A stretch of 64,000 nucleotides of DNA from NCBI GenBank assembly GCA_026125665.1, contig JAHCKS010000006.1:1-64000 (forward strand), written 5' to 3'. Below, in pieces: positions 1 to 7,972 of this stretch (its first letter is position 1; the number at the start of each line of letters is the position of its first letter). The DNA is from Rubrivivax sp. (GTDB lineage: Bacteria > Pseudomonadota > Gammaproteobacteria > Burkholderiales > Burkholderiaceae_C). A program made the translations under genes and the position numbers. The notes beneath the pieces are model-generated. The model made no database searches and was not told where the DNA came from. It saw only the letters and a list, made by a program, of their open reading frames with translations.

Positions 1-1090
1 CGTCGTCCGGCAGCTGCCATCGGTTCGCCGCCGCCAGGTTTGCCGCCAGCCGAACCGCTTCGGCATGCACGGACGGTGCCGGTTCCGGCGCGGCAGGGCC
101 GGCCGGCGCGCTCGCCGCAGGCAGCAGGCGCAGGTCGCCGCGCTCGGCGAGTGCCTGCAGCGGCATGACCGAGGGCCGCGACGGGACGGCGGGCGGCGCC
201 GGCGCAGAGGCCGGGGTGGCCGAGGCCGCTTGCCGATCGGTGGCCGCCTCGACCAGGTCGAGTTCGAGATCCACGGCAGCTGCCGCGGCCGCGCGGACCG
301 TCTCGACGGAGTCGGCCGGTTCGGGAGGTTCAACCGGCTCCGCCGGGTCCGCCTCCGGCCTGGCGCTGGCCGGCGCGATGATCCGCGTGTCGGCGTGCGG
401 TGCCAGGACTTCGGCCGGCGGCGTGGCGGGTGTCCCGTCCGGCGGCGTCGCGCCCGGCGGCGCCGGTTCCGGCACGGGGGCGCACGGCTGCGGTGCCGTG
501 TCCGCAGGCCGGCCCGTTGCCTCGGCCTGCATCGCCGCCGCCTCCGTGGCCGCATCAGATGCCGGTCCTGGAGGTGGTGGATCCGACTCGATGGCTTCGA
601 AGTCGATCCTCTGCGCCCCTTCGCCGTCGGGCTCGTCCGTCGCCGGCCGAGGCAGCGCCCGAAGCTCCAGGTCGAGGGCCAGGGCATCCTCGAGGGGCTG
701 CGGGGGCGGCTTCGGGCCGCGGGTGCCCGGCCGGCCCGCCTTGCGCGCCGGCGCCTTCACCGCCCGGCGCTTGCGGGAGATTGCGGCATCGTCGGACCGG
801 GGCGGCTGCCCCGCCCGCGCCGCTGGGAGCGCCGGCTCGGTGTTTACCGGCGACGCGCCGGCGGTCGCGCCCGGCACCGCCGGGCGGGCGGCCGTGCCCC
901 CATCTGCGCCCGATGCCTCGGCCGCGGCCGGCAACGCCGTGCCGCAGGCATGGCAATGCCTCGACTCGGGATCGTTGGCGGCACGGCAGGTGGGGCACTC
1001 CAGCCTGCGCAGCTCGGTGCCGCAGGCGCTGCAGAAACGCGCGTCGATCGTGCTCGGGCGCTGGCAGTGGTGGCAGATGAGGACGATCAC
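1..1090 (-). CDS. Double zinc-ribbon protein with long Pro/Ala-rich tail (partial at left edge)
   Basis: The frame is open from a GTG at 1090 to the window edge, giving 363 residues without a stop. A GGAG lies 8 nt upstream of the GTG. Residues 6-23 hold CHHC...CSAC and residues 32-49 hold CPTC...CHAC, two four-cysteine knuckles typical of a double zinc ribbon. A basic patch follows at about residues 106-120, and the rest is a low-complexity acidic Pro/Ala-rich stretch with no clear domain so far. A structural or scaffolding role is only a guess. The high-GC overlapping frames on the other strand have no recognisable motifs, whereas this one has eight correctly spaced cysteines. It is divergent from the response regulator gene at 1411. 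Confidence 0.72.
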   Translation of the reverse strand, partial: MIVLICHHCQRPSTIDARFCSACGTELRRLECPTCRAANDPESRHCHACGTALPAAAEASGADGGTAARPAVPGATAGASPVNTEPALPAARAGQPPRSDDAAISRKRRAVKAPARKAGRPGTRGPKPPPQPLEDALALDLELRALPRPATDEPDGEGAQRIDFEAIESDPPPPGPASDAATEAAAMQAEATGRPADTAPQPCAPVPEPAPPGATPPDGTPATPPAEVLAPHADTRIIAPASARPEADPAEPVEPPEPADSVETVRAAAAAAVDLELDLVEAATDRQAASATPASAPAPPAVPSRPSVMPLQALAERGDLRLLPAASAPAGPAAPEPAPSVHAEAVRLAANLAAANRWQLPDD

Positions 1091-1410
1091 CGGCCGCGCT
1101 CCGGGGCAGCGCGCAGCGCATCCCGCCGCGGTGGCGCGGCGCGCGTCGCCTTGCTCTTGCTGAGGAACATCTCGTGCGGGGAAGGTGCGGCTCGGGCAGG
1201 CCGCGTGACGTCGGCGCGAACCGAGCACGTGCCTGCCTGTGCGAAGCCGAGGGTAACCCAGGGCGAGTGCGTGATTGGCCACTGCCGGCCCGCCGGTGCG
1301 GCTTTCCACCGGCGGGCCGGCCGCGCCCCCAAACGAGGGACGCCGGTGCCCGCTCGGCGCGGGACGACAATGCGCCGGCAGCGCCGGCAAGGGCGCCGGG
1401 AGCCCCGTGC
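1091..1410. other. Divergent intergenic region with a 15-bp perfect inverted repeat
   Basis: This is a 320-base gap between the zinc-ribbon gene and the LuxR-type regulator, which point away from each other. It contains a 15-bp perfect inverted repeat at 1284-1321 with an 8-nt loop. A possible 27-codon reading frame on the minus strand (1170-1087) ends in a GTGA overlap with the zinc-ribbon start and could be a leader peptide. I see no convincing -35/-10 pair or RNA gene. Confidence 0.5.
1284..1321. repeat. Perfect inverted repeat, 15-bp arms, 8-nt loop
   Basis: Arms at 1284-1298 (GCCGGCCCGCCGGTG) and 1307-1321 are exactly complementary, around an 8-nt loop. The repeat lies about 90 nt upstream of the response regulator start, between divergent genes. 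A terminator is not expected in that position, so it may act as an operator, a leader hairpin or a cruciform. No run of T follows it. Confidence 0.6.
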
Positions 1411-2181
1411 ATGAAGGTATTGCTCGTCGACGACCACCCCCTGGTGCTGACTGCCCTGCAGGCGGTGATCGGCAACATCGGCAGCGACATCCAGGTGGCC
1501 GGCGTGGCCAGCGCCGCCGCGGCGCGCCGGGCCCTGGCCGACGACCCCGATCGCGACCTCGTGCTGCTCGACCTGGCTCTGGGCGACGCCGACGGCTTCG
1601 ACCTGCTGGCCGAGCTGCGCAGCAGCTATCCGGCGGTGCCGGTGGTCGTCGTCTCGGCCTCGGAGCGGGCGAGCGACGTCATCCGCGCCATCGACCTGGG
1701 CGCGATGGGCTTCGTGCCGAAGAGCACCTCGCACGCCGAGCTGCACGAGGCACTGCGCATGGTGATGACGGGCTCGATGTACGTGCCGCCGTCGATGCTG
1801 GGCCTGGACTTCGCGCGCGTGCGGCGCGACATGCAGCTCGAGGCCGAGGCGGCGGCGCAGGCGGCGGCCGTCGGCGGCGCGCCGCTCGGCGCCGCGGCGC
1901 GCGCCGAGCCGCACCAGAAGGTGCCCTCGATGCAGGACCTCGGCCTCACGCCGCGCCAAGCCGAGGTGCTGGGCCTGCTGCTTCAGGGGCTGCCGAACAA
2001 GCTCATCGCGCGCCAGCTGAACCTCTCGGTGGAGACGGTGAAGGACCATGTCGCGGCGGTGCTGCGCGCGCTCAACGTCAGCTCCCGCACGCAGGCGGTG
2101 CTGGCGGTGAGCCAGATGACGCAGGGGCAGGGCGGCTTCTTCCCGCGCCGCCCGAGCACCGGCCCGGGCGCGGGCGCCTGA
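1411..2181 (+). CDS. LuxR/NarL-family response regulator
   Basis: The 256-residue protein has an N-terminal receiver domain (residues 1-120) with the acidic pair D7-D8, the phospho-acceptor D54 in VLLDLALGD and K104 in FVPKSTS. It ends with a LuxR-type helix-turn-helix (about 177-235) containing LTPRQAEVLGLLLQG and NKLIARQLNLSVETVK. An Ala-rich linker of about 45 residues joins the two. The start is the ATG at 1411; longer upstream readings lack domain sequence. The gene is followed 55 nt later by a hybrid histidine kinase on the same strand, its likely partner. It should act in the cytoplasm as a phosphorylation-dependent transcription regulator. Target genes cannot be read from the window. 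Confidence 0.9.
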   Translation: MKVLLVDDHPLVLTALQAVIGNIGSDIQVAGVASAAAARRALADDPDRDLVLLDLALGDADGFDLLAELRSSYPAVPVVVVSASERASDVIRAIDLGAMGFVPKSTSHAELHEALRMVMTGSMYVPPSMLGLDFARVRRDMQLEAEAAAQAAAVGGAPLGAAARAEPHQKVPSMQDLGLTPRQAEVLGLLLQGLPNKLIARQLNLSVETVKDHVAAVLRALNVSSRTQAVLAVSQMTQGQGGFFPRRPSTGPGAGA

Positions 2182-2236
2182 GGCCTGGCCCGAGCCTGCG
2201 CAAGACCTGTCAGTCTCCGCGCCGAAGGAGTTGCCG

Positions 2237-4192
2237 ATGGCTCACGACACCGTCATGTCCATCGGCCCGGTGCCCGACCCGTCGGCGAAGGCCGCCGCCG
2301 CCCCGCCCGCCGCCGCGCCGCGCGGCGACGTCGACCACCTGCGCGCGCTGTTCGTGCAGACGCCGGCCACGCTCATCGGCTACGTGCTCGGGGCCGGTGT
2401 CATCACCTGGCTCTTCTGGAAGCTGGCGCCTTCGGCGCAGATGCTCGGCTGGCTCGGCGCGCTGGCCGTGCTGTGGTGCGCGCGGCTCGTGCACTACCTG
2501 CGCTTTCGCCGCAACCCACGCGCCGACGACGAGACGCTGCTGCGCTGGCGGCGCAGCTGGCGCGTGCTCGTGCTGCTGCAGGGCAGCCTGTGGGGCGTGG
2601 CCGGCTGGATGTTCTGGGGCCTGGGCACGCCGTACCAGCGCCTGGCGCTGATCCTCGTCGTCTACAGCTACTGCGTCAGCTCGGTGCAGCTGCTGGCCAC
2701 GCAGCCGAAGATCTTCCTCGGCTTCATCACGCTCGTCTTCGCGCCGGCCATCGTGCGCATCGCCAGCGACACGACGCAGCCCGGGCACGTGCAGCTGGCG
2801 GTCATCGCGACGATCCTGTTCTGCTCGACGGTGCTGATGGTGCGCACCTACGGCAGCGCGCTGGCGCTGGCGATCTCGCTGAAGGCGCGCACCGAGGAGC
2901 TGGCCGGGCGCCTGCGCCACGAGATGACGACGACCGAGGAAGCGCGCCAGGCGGCCGAGGAGGCGCGCCGCGCCGCCGAGGCGGCGAGCCAGGCGAAGAC
3001 GCAGTTCTTCGCCGCCGCCAGCCACGACCTGCGCCAGCCGCTGCACGCGATGGGCCTGTTCGCCGAGGCGCTGCGCCAGAAGAGCCGCGACCCCGAGGTG
3101 GCCTCGCTCGTGCACAGCATCAACGAGTCGGTCGACGCGCTCGAGGGCCTGTTCGGCGAGCTGCTGGACATCACGCGCATCGACACCGGCGGCGTCGAGG
3201 TGAACGCGCAGCCGGTGCGGCTGCGCGAGCTCTTCGCGCGGTTGCGCCTGCACTTCGAGCCGATCGCCTTCGAGAAGGGGCTGATGCTCAGCTTCCGCGG
3301 CGAGCAGCACGTGGCGCAGGCCGACCCGGTGCTGCTGGAACGCGTGCTGCGCAACCTCGTCAGCAACGCCATCCGCTACACCAACGACGGCGGCGTGCTG
3401 GTCAGCGCGCGCCTGCGGCGCCACGGCCCCGGCGACGCCGGCTCCCGCCTGCTGCTGCAGGTGTGGGACAGCGGCATCGGCATCTCCGAGGCCGCGCTGC
3501 CGCGCATCTTCGACGAGTTCTACCAGGTGCAGAGCAACCAGCCGCTCGAGGCGCACCACCGCAAGGGGCTCGGGCTCGGGCTGGCCATCGTCAAGCGGCT
3601 CGCCGGGCTGATGGAGGCACCGCTGCGTGTGCGTTCGCGCGTCGGCCACGGCACGGTCTTCAGCCTGGACGTGCCGGTGGGCCGCGCCCCGCGCAGCATC
3701 GACACCGGCGTGCGCGGCCCCTCGGCGCAGAAGCCGCTCGGCCTGACGCTGCAGGGGCGCCTGTTCGTCGTCGTCGAGGACGAGGCGGCGGTGCGCGAGG
3801 GCTTGGTCGTGCTGCTGCAGGCGTGGGGCGCGCGGGTCGTTGCGTTCGAGGGCGTCGAGGCGCTCGAGCTGTGGCTGCGCTCGCCGGCGGCCGAGGCGCC
3901 GGACCTGATGCTGGTGGACTACCGGCTGCCGCACGGCCGCACCGGCATCGAAGCCATGCTGGCGCTGCGATCGCGCTTCGCCGCTTCCCCGGGAACCGCC
4001 GGCGCAGCCGGCAGCTCGATCCCGGCCATCCTCGTCACCGGCTCCAGCCTCGTCGGCCACGAGGACGAGGCGCTGACGCACGACTACCACCTGCTGATCA
4101 AGCCCGTGCTGCCGGGCAAGCTGCGGGCGATGATCGCCTTCAAGCTCGGCATGCGCGGCACGGCCACGAGCGCGACGCCGACGCTCGCCTGA
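2237..4192 (+). CDS. Membrane-bound hybrid sensor histidine kinase with C-terminal receiver
   Basis: An AAGGAG 6 nt upstream selects the ATG at 2237 rather than the TTG at 2231. The 651-residue product has about six hydrophobic segments (residues 45-205), a short helical linker, a HisKA box with H263 in AASHDLRQPLHAMG, an HATPase domain with N box near 373-380 and GLGLGLAIVKR near 444-453, and a receiver (about 508-640) with phospho-acceptor D561 in LMLVDYRLP. The H-box belongs to the group usually found in membrane hybrid kinases with no periplasmic sensor, so the signal is probably sensed within the membrane. It follows the LuxR-type regulator and converges with the dehydrogenase gene 29 bp away. 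No HPt domain is visible in the window. Confidence 0.9.
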   Translation: MAHDTVMSIGPVPDPSAKAAAAPPAAAPRGDVDHLRALFVQTPATLIGYVLGAGVITWLFWKLAPSAQMLGWLGALAVLWCARLVHYLRFRRNPRADDETLLRWRRSWRVLVLLQGSLWGVAGWMFWGLGTPYQRLALILVVYSYCVSSVQLLATQPKIFLGFITLVFAPAIVRIASDTTQPGHVQLAVIATILFCSTVLMVRTYGSALALAISLKARTEELAGRLRHEMTTTEEARQAAEEARRAAEAASQAKTQFFAAASHDLRQPLHAMGLFAEALRQKSRDPEVASLVHSINESVDALEGLFGELLDITRIDTGGVEVNAQPVRLRELFARLRLHFEPIAFEKGLMLSFRGEQHVAQADPVLLERVLRNLVSNAIRYTNDGGVLVSARLRRHGPGDAGSRLLLQVWDSGIGISEAALPRIFDEFYQVQSNQPLEAHHRKGLGLGLAIVKRLAGLMEAPLRVRSRVGHGTVFSLDVPVGRAPRSIDTGVRGPSAQKPLGLTLQGRLFVVVEDEAAVREGLVVLLQAWGARVVAFEGVEALELWLRSPAAEAPDLMLVDYRLPHGRTGIEAMLALRSRFAASPGTAGAAGSSIPAILVTGSSLVGHEDEALTHDYHLLIKPVLPGKLRAMIAFKLGMRGTATSATPTLA

Positions 4193-4221
4193 GCGCGGAC
4201 TGCCGTGCGGGCCGGCCCGGC

Positions 4222-5385
4222 TCAGCGCGTGTCGTCCCCGGGCGCCGTGCCCGGCAGCAGGATGCCGCGGTCGACGTCGACGAGCCGCGTGTGCCCGCAG
4301 AAGGCCATCGTGATGTCGAGCTCCTTGTGGATGATCTCGAGCGCCCGCGTGACGCCGGCCTCGCCCATCGCGCCCAGGCCGTAGACCATCGCGCGGCCGA
4401 TCATCGTGCCGCGTGCGCCCAGCGCCCAGGCCTTCAGCACGTCCTGGCCGCTGCGGATGCCGCCGTCCATCCAGACCTCGAGCTTCGAGCCGACCGCGGC
4501 GACGATGGCCGGCAGCGCGGCGATGCTCGACGGCGCACCGTCGAGCTGGCGGCCGCCGTGGTTGCTGACGACGATGGCGTCGGCGCCGTGTTTCGCGGCG
4601 AGCTCGGCGTCCTCGACCTCCATGATGCCCTTGAGGATCAGCTTGCCGCCCCAGCGCTCCTTCACCCAGTCGACGTCGGCCCACGACAGGCGCGGGTCGA
4701 ACTGCTCGTTCGTCCACGACGCCAGCGAGCGCATGTCGGTCACCTCCTTCACGTGCCCGACGAGGTTGCGGAAGGTGTGCCGGCGCGTGCCCATCATGCC
4801 CAGCACCCAGCGCGGCTTGGTGGCGATGTCCAGCATGTTGCGCGGCGTCGGCCACGGCGAGGCGCGCAGGCCGTTCTTCAGGTCCTTGTGGCGCTGGCCG
4901 ATGACCTGCAGATCCAGCGTCAGCACCAGCGCGCTGCAGCGCGCCGCCTTCGCGCGATCGATCATGCGAGACATCGCGTCGCGGTCGCGCATCATGTAGA
5001 GCTGGAACCAGAACGGCGCGCTGGTGTGCTCGGCGATGTCCTCGATCGAGCAGATGCTCATCGTCGACAGCGTGAACGGGATGCCGAACTTCTGCGCCGC
5101 CCGCGCCGCGAGGATCTCGCCGTCGGCGTGCTGCATGCCCGTCAGCCCCACCGGCGCGATGGCCACCGGCATCTTCACGTCCGTGCCGACCATCTTCGTC
5201 GCCGTGCTGCGGTTCTCCATGTTCACCGCCACGCGCTGGCGCAGCAGGATCCGCTGGAAGTCGCTCTCGTTGGCGCGGTAGGTGCCTTCGGTCCAGCTGC
5301 CGCTGTCGGCGTAGTCGTAGAACATGCGCGGCACGCGCTTCTTCGCCAGGACGCGCAGGTCCTCGATGTTCGTGATCACGGGCAC
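4222..5385 (-). CDS. lldD: FMN-dependent alpha-hydroxyacid dehydrogenase (L-lactate dehydrogenase type)
   Basis: This protein should oxidise an alpha-hydroxy acid, probably L-lactate, to the keto acid using FMN. The 387 residues cover the whole TIM-barrel family. The catalytic histidine is H276 in VVSNHGGRQLDG, with R279 beside it; FMN-phosphate binding is seen in WMDGGIRSGQD. IAPVGLTGM and the conserved tyrosines near residue 25 also fit. The start is the GTG at 5385, which has AGAGGAG 8 nt upstream; the in-frame ATG at 5433 has no such site. A LysR regulator lies 61 nt upstream on the same strand and may control it. The substrate is uncertain: glycolate, mandelate or other hydroxyacids are possible. 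Confidence 0.85.
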   Translation of the reverse strand: MPVITNIEDLRVLAKKRVPRMFYDYADSGSWTEGTYRANESDFQRILLRQRVAVNMENRSTATKMVGTDVKMPVAIAPVGLTGMQHADGEILAARAAQKFGIPFTLSTMSICSIEDIAEHTSAPFWFQLYMMRDRDAMSRMIDRAKAARCSALVLTLDLQVIGQRHKDLKNGLRASPWPTPRNMLDIATKPRWVLGMMGTRRHTFRNLVGHVKEVTDMRSLASWTNEQFDPRLSWADVDWVKERWGGKLILKGIMEVEDAELAAKHGADAIVVSNHGGRQLDGAPSSIAALPAIVAAVGSKLEVWMDGGIRSGQDVLKAWALGARGTMIGRAMVYGLGAMGEAGVTRALEIIHKELDITMAFCGHTRLVDVDRGILLPGTAPGDDTR

Positions 5386-5446
5386 GGGTGTGTCTCCTCT
5401 CGCCGGCATGCTAGCGGCCGGCGCGTGAGGCACGCCGGAAAGAACT

Positions 5447-6418
5447 TCAGCTGCGGCCGGAAGGAAGGTTGGCCGCTGGGTCCGCCCCGGCGGCTGCGTT
5501 TGCCGCGGAAACCGCGGACGCCTTCGCCTCCACGTCGGCGCACAGCGCGAGCAGCCAGTCGGCGAAGCGCCGCGGCGGCGCCGTCTCGTCGAGCGCCGCC
5601 GTACCGCTCACCAGGCGGTACTGGCGCGCCGGCTCGACCTGCAGGTCGAACAGCGTCCGCAGGCTGCCGGCGGCCAGCCAGTGCCGCGCCAGCGTGGGGC
5701 GGCCGAGCACCACGCCCTGGCCGGCCACGGCCGCTTCGAGCGTCAGGCCCAGGTCGACGAACTTCGGCCCGCCGTCCGGCTCGGGCCAGTCGAGCCCCGC
5801 CGCCCGCAGCCACGGCGCCCACGGCTCGAGTGGCGTGCGCAGCAGCGTCGCCCGGGCGAGGTCTGCCGGCTCCCGCAGCGGCGGCAGGCGGGCCAGCAGC
5901 GCCGGCGCCGCCATCGGCACGACGCGATCGCGCATCAACGGGCGTTCGCCGGCGGCCGCCTCGCCGAAGCGGATGGTGACGTCGGCGTCGCCTGCGTCGA
6001 GGTCGAGGAAGGGGATCGACAGCACGATCTCGAGTTCGATCTGCGGGTGCGCCGCGGTGAAGGACTCCAGCGCCGGCACGAGGACCTGGCGCGCGAAGGT
6101 CGGCGGCGTCGAGATGCGCAGCCGCTCGCGACGCTGCGCCGTGCGACGGTGCTGCGGCATCGCCGCCAGCAATGCCAGTGCCGGGCCCACCTGCTGCAGG
6201 TAGTCGCGGCCGGCCGCGGTCAGCCCCAGCGCCTTGCCGCTGCGCACGAAGAGCGCGCCGCCCAGCAGTTCCTCGAGCGTGCCCACGCGCTTGCCGACGG
6301 CGCTGGCGGTGATGCAGAGCTCCTCGGCCGCGCGCTCGAAGGTGCCCAGCCGCGCCGCGGCCTCGAAGGCCCGCAGGCCCTCGATCGATGGAAAGCGCAG
6401 TCCGGCCCCCTGGCTCAC
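5447..6418 (-). CDS. LysR-family transcriptional regulator (GcvA-like)
   Basis: The 323-residue protein has an N-terminal winged helix-turn-helix (about residues 15-70, with GTFERAAEELCITASAVGKRV) followed by a periplasmic-binding-protein-like effector domain containing RISTPPTFARQVLVPAL. The opening FPSIEGLRAFEAAARLGTF resembles the GcvA branch. It sits immediately upstream of the hydroxyacid dehydrogenase on the same strand with a 61-nt gap, so co-transcription or local control is likely. The effector could be the dehydrogenase substrate; this is inference from position only. The last 25 residues are Ala-rich and not conserved-looking. Confidence 0.87.
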   Translation of the reverse strand: MSQGAGLRFPSIEGLRAFEAAARLGTFERAAEELCITASAVGKRVGTLEELLGGALFVRSGKALGLTAAGRDYLQQVGPALALLAAMPQHRRTAQRRERLRISTPPTFARQVLVPALESFTAAHPQIELEIVLSIPFLDLDAGDADVTIRFGEAAAGERPLMRDRVVPMAAPALLARLPPLREPADLARATLLRTPLEPWAPWLRAAGLDWPEPDGGPKFVDLGLTLEAAVAGQGVVLGRPTLARHWLAAGSLRTLFDLQVEPARQYRLVSGTAALDETAPPRRFADWLLALCADVEAKASAVSAANAAAGADPAANLPSGRS

Positions 6419-6639
6419 GCCGCGAGGCTACACACCGGCCCGCGGGGCGCCGACAGGGTTAATGCGGCCGGCGGCGGCGCGTGGTGCCGCTCAGCTGCAG
6501 CGCACGCTGCCGCAACCGGTGACGGCGGCGGCATCGGCGGCAGGTGGGTCGCGCAGCGCACCGGCTTCAGAGTCGAAGCCAGGTTCCACCATCGTCATCG
6601 CGAGCGCCGCGTCCCTCATCGCCGCGTGCACGGGGAACC

Positions 6640-7770
6640 TCACAGCCGCACCAGCGACCCCGCGCGCACGCCCAGCAGGCGCAGCCGCCGGCTCAGGTCG
6701 ACGCGCTTCAGGCACAGGCCGGCGGCGTGGCGGATGGCTGCGGCGTCGCTCACGGCCTGCGGCAGCGTCAGGTCGCGCGTCACGGTCTTGAAGTCCTCGA
6801 AGCGCAGCTTGATGCCGATGGTGCGGCCGGCGTAGCCGCGGCGCTGCAGGTCGGTGGCCACCTGCGCCGCGAGCTCGGTGAAGATGCGCGAGAGCTCGTC
6901 GCGGTCGCGCACGGCGTGCAGGTCGCGCTCGAAGGTGGTCTCGCGGCTCATGCTCACCGGCTCGCCGCGCGTCTCCACCGGCCGGTCGTCGCGGCCGTGC
7001 GCCGCCTCGTGCAGCCAGCGCCCGCCGGCGCGCCCGAAGTGCTCGACGAGGAAGGCGCGCTCGCACGCCGCGAGCTCGCCGACGGTGTGGATGCCGAGCG
7101 CCAGCAGCCGCGCCCCGGCCTTCGGCCCGATGCCGTTGATGCGCCGCACCGGCAGCGGCCAGATGCGCGTGGCGACGTCGGCCTCGGTGAGCACCGTCAG
7201 GCCGTCGGGCTTGTCGAGCTCGCTGGCGATCTTCGCCAGCAGCTTGTTCGGCGTCACGCCCATGCTGCACGTGAGCCCGGTGGCGCGCCTGACGTTGTTG
7301 CGGATCTCCTGCGCCACGGCGCGCACGCCGCCCGTCGGGTCGTGGCCCACCGCGTCCTGTGCGCCGGGCACGTCGGTGAGGTCGATGTAGATCTCGTCGA
7401 TGCCGCGGTCCTCGATCACCGGCGCCACCTCGGCCACCGCGGCCTTGAAGGCGCGCGAGTAGCGGCGGTACTGCTCGAAGTCCGTGGGCAGGAGGATGGC
7501 CTTCGGCGCGAGCGCCGCCGCCTTCATCAAGCCCATGCCGGAGCGCACGCCGAAGTCGCGCGCGGCGTAGGTGGCGGTGGTGACGACGCCCCGGCCGGCA
7601 TAGCCGGCCAGCGTGGCGAAGCGGCGCGTGCCGTCCGCCTGCACCTGCGGCTGGTGGCGCCGGCCGCCGCCGATGACCACTGCCTCGCCGGCCAGCTCCG
7701 GATAGCGCAGCAGCTCGACGGACGCATAGAAGGCGTCCATGTCGAGGTGGGCGATCCAGCGACGGTGCAT
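6640..7770 (-). CDS. dinB: DNA polymerase IV (Y-family translesion polymerase)
   Basis: This is an error-prone Y-family polymerase that extends past damaged template. The 376-residue length is normal for DinB. Visible motifs are HLDMDAFYASVE (metal-binding D10, with aromatic Y14 nearby), YAARDFGVRSGM, and the catalytic pair D125-E126 in DRGIDEIYIDL. GVTPNKLLAKIAS and NGIGPKAGARL (helix-hairpin-helix) follow, then the little-finger region from about residue 255. The C-terminal end is short and no obvious beta-clamp-binding motif is seen. It is divergent from the DUF5666 lipoprotein gene. I found no clear LexA box in the 200-bp gap, although a different palindrome is present there. Confidence 0.93.
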   Translation of the reverse strand: MHRRWIAHLDMDAFYASVELLRYPELAGEAVVIGGGRRHQPQVQADGTRRFATLAGYAGRGVVTTATYAARDFGVRSGMGLMKAAALAPKAILLPTDFEQYRRYSRAFKAAVAEVAPVIEDRGIDEIYIDLTDVPGAQDAVGHDPTGGVRAVAQEIRNNVRRATGLTCSMGVTPNKLLAKIASELDKPDGLTVLTEADVATRIWPLPVRRINGIGPKAGARLLALGIHTVGELAACERAFLVEHFGRAGGRWLHEAAHGRDDRPVETRGEPVSMSRETTFERDLHAVRDRDELSRIFTELAAQVATDLQRRGYAGRTIGIKLRFEDFKTVTRDLTLPQAVSDAAAIRHAAGLCLKRVDLSRRLRLLGVRAGSLVRL

Positions 7771-7888
7771 CGGGGTGCGGGGCGGCGGTCGGGGCGGCGG
7801 AGATTAGCCGCCCGCGACGCCCGATGGCGGCGGCAAGCGCTCCTCTTGCGACCGGAGCTCTCGTGGGGGGAGAAACAAAACGACATAC

Positions 7889-7909
7889 AAATGTGCGTAC
7901 TGCACATTT
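7889..7909. promoter_or_regulatory. Palindromic operator-like site between dinB and the DUF5666 gene
   Basis: The site is AAATGTGC, 5 nt, GCACATTT: perfect 8-bp arms in the only AT-rich patch (about 7870-7912) of the divergent gap. It resembles an operator for a dimeric helix-turn-helix repressor. It does not match the CTGT-N8-ACAG LexA consensus. It is closer to the lipoprotein start (7973) than to dinB (7770). Confidence 0.5.
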
Positions 7910-7972
7910 AGACTGCGGCTCGAGCGGTGGCCAGGGAGGTCGCCGCAGGGAAGCAGACCCAGAGGAGCCGCC

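Noticed and set aside
165..1163. A plus-strand open frame opposite the zinc-ribbon gene
   Set aside because: It is Ala/Ser/Gly-rich without motifs, whereas the minus strand carries eight correctly spaced cysteines and a ribosome binding site.
2473..5979. A 1168-residue open frame on the plus strand
   Set aside because: It runs across the convergent ends of the hybrid kinase and dehydrogenase genes in a high-GC shadow frame with no domain sequence; the true genes have full motif sets.
6491..6619. A 42-codon frame with a cysteine-containing end downstream of dinB
   Set aside because: No ribosome binding site or recognisable family; could be chance in GC-rich sequence, so not listed as a gene.
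7771..7972. LexA box controlling dinB
   Set aside because: No CTGT-N8-ACAG-like site was found; the palindrome there has a different sequence.
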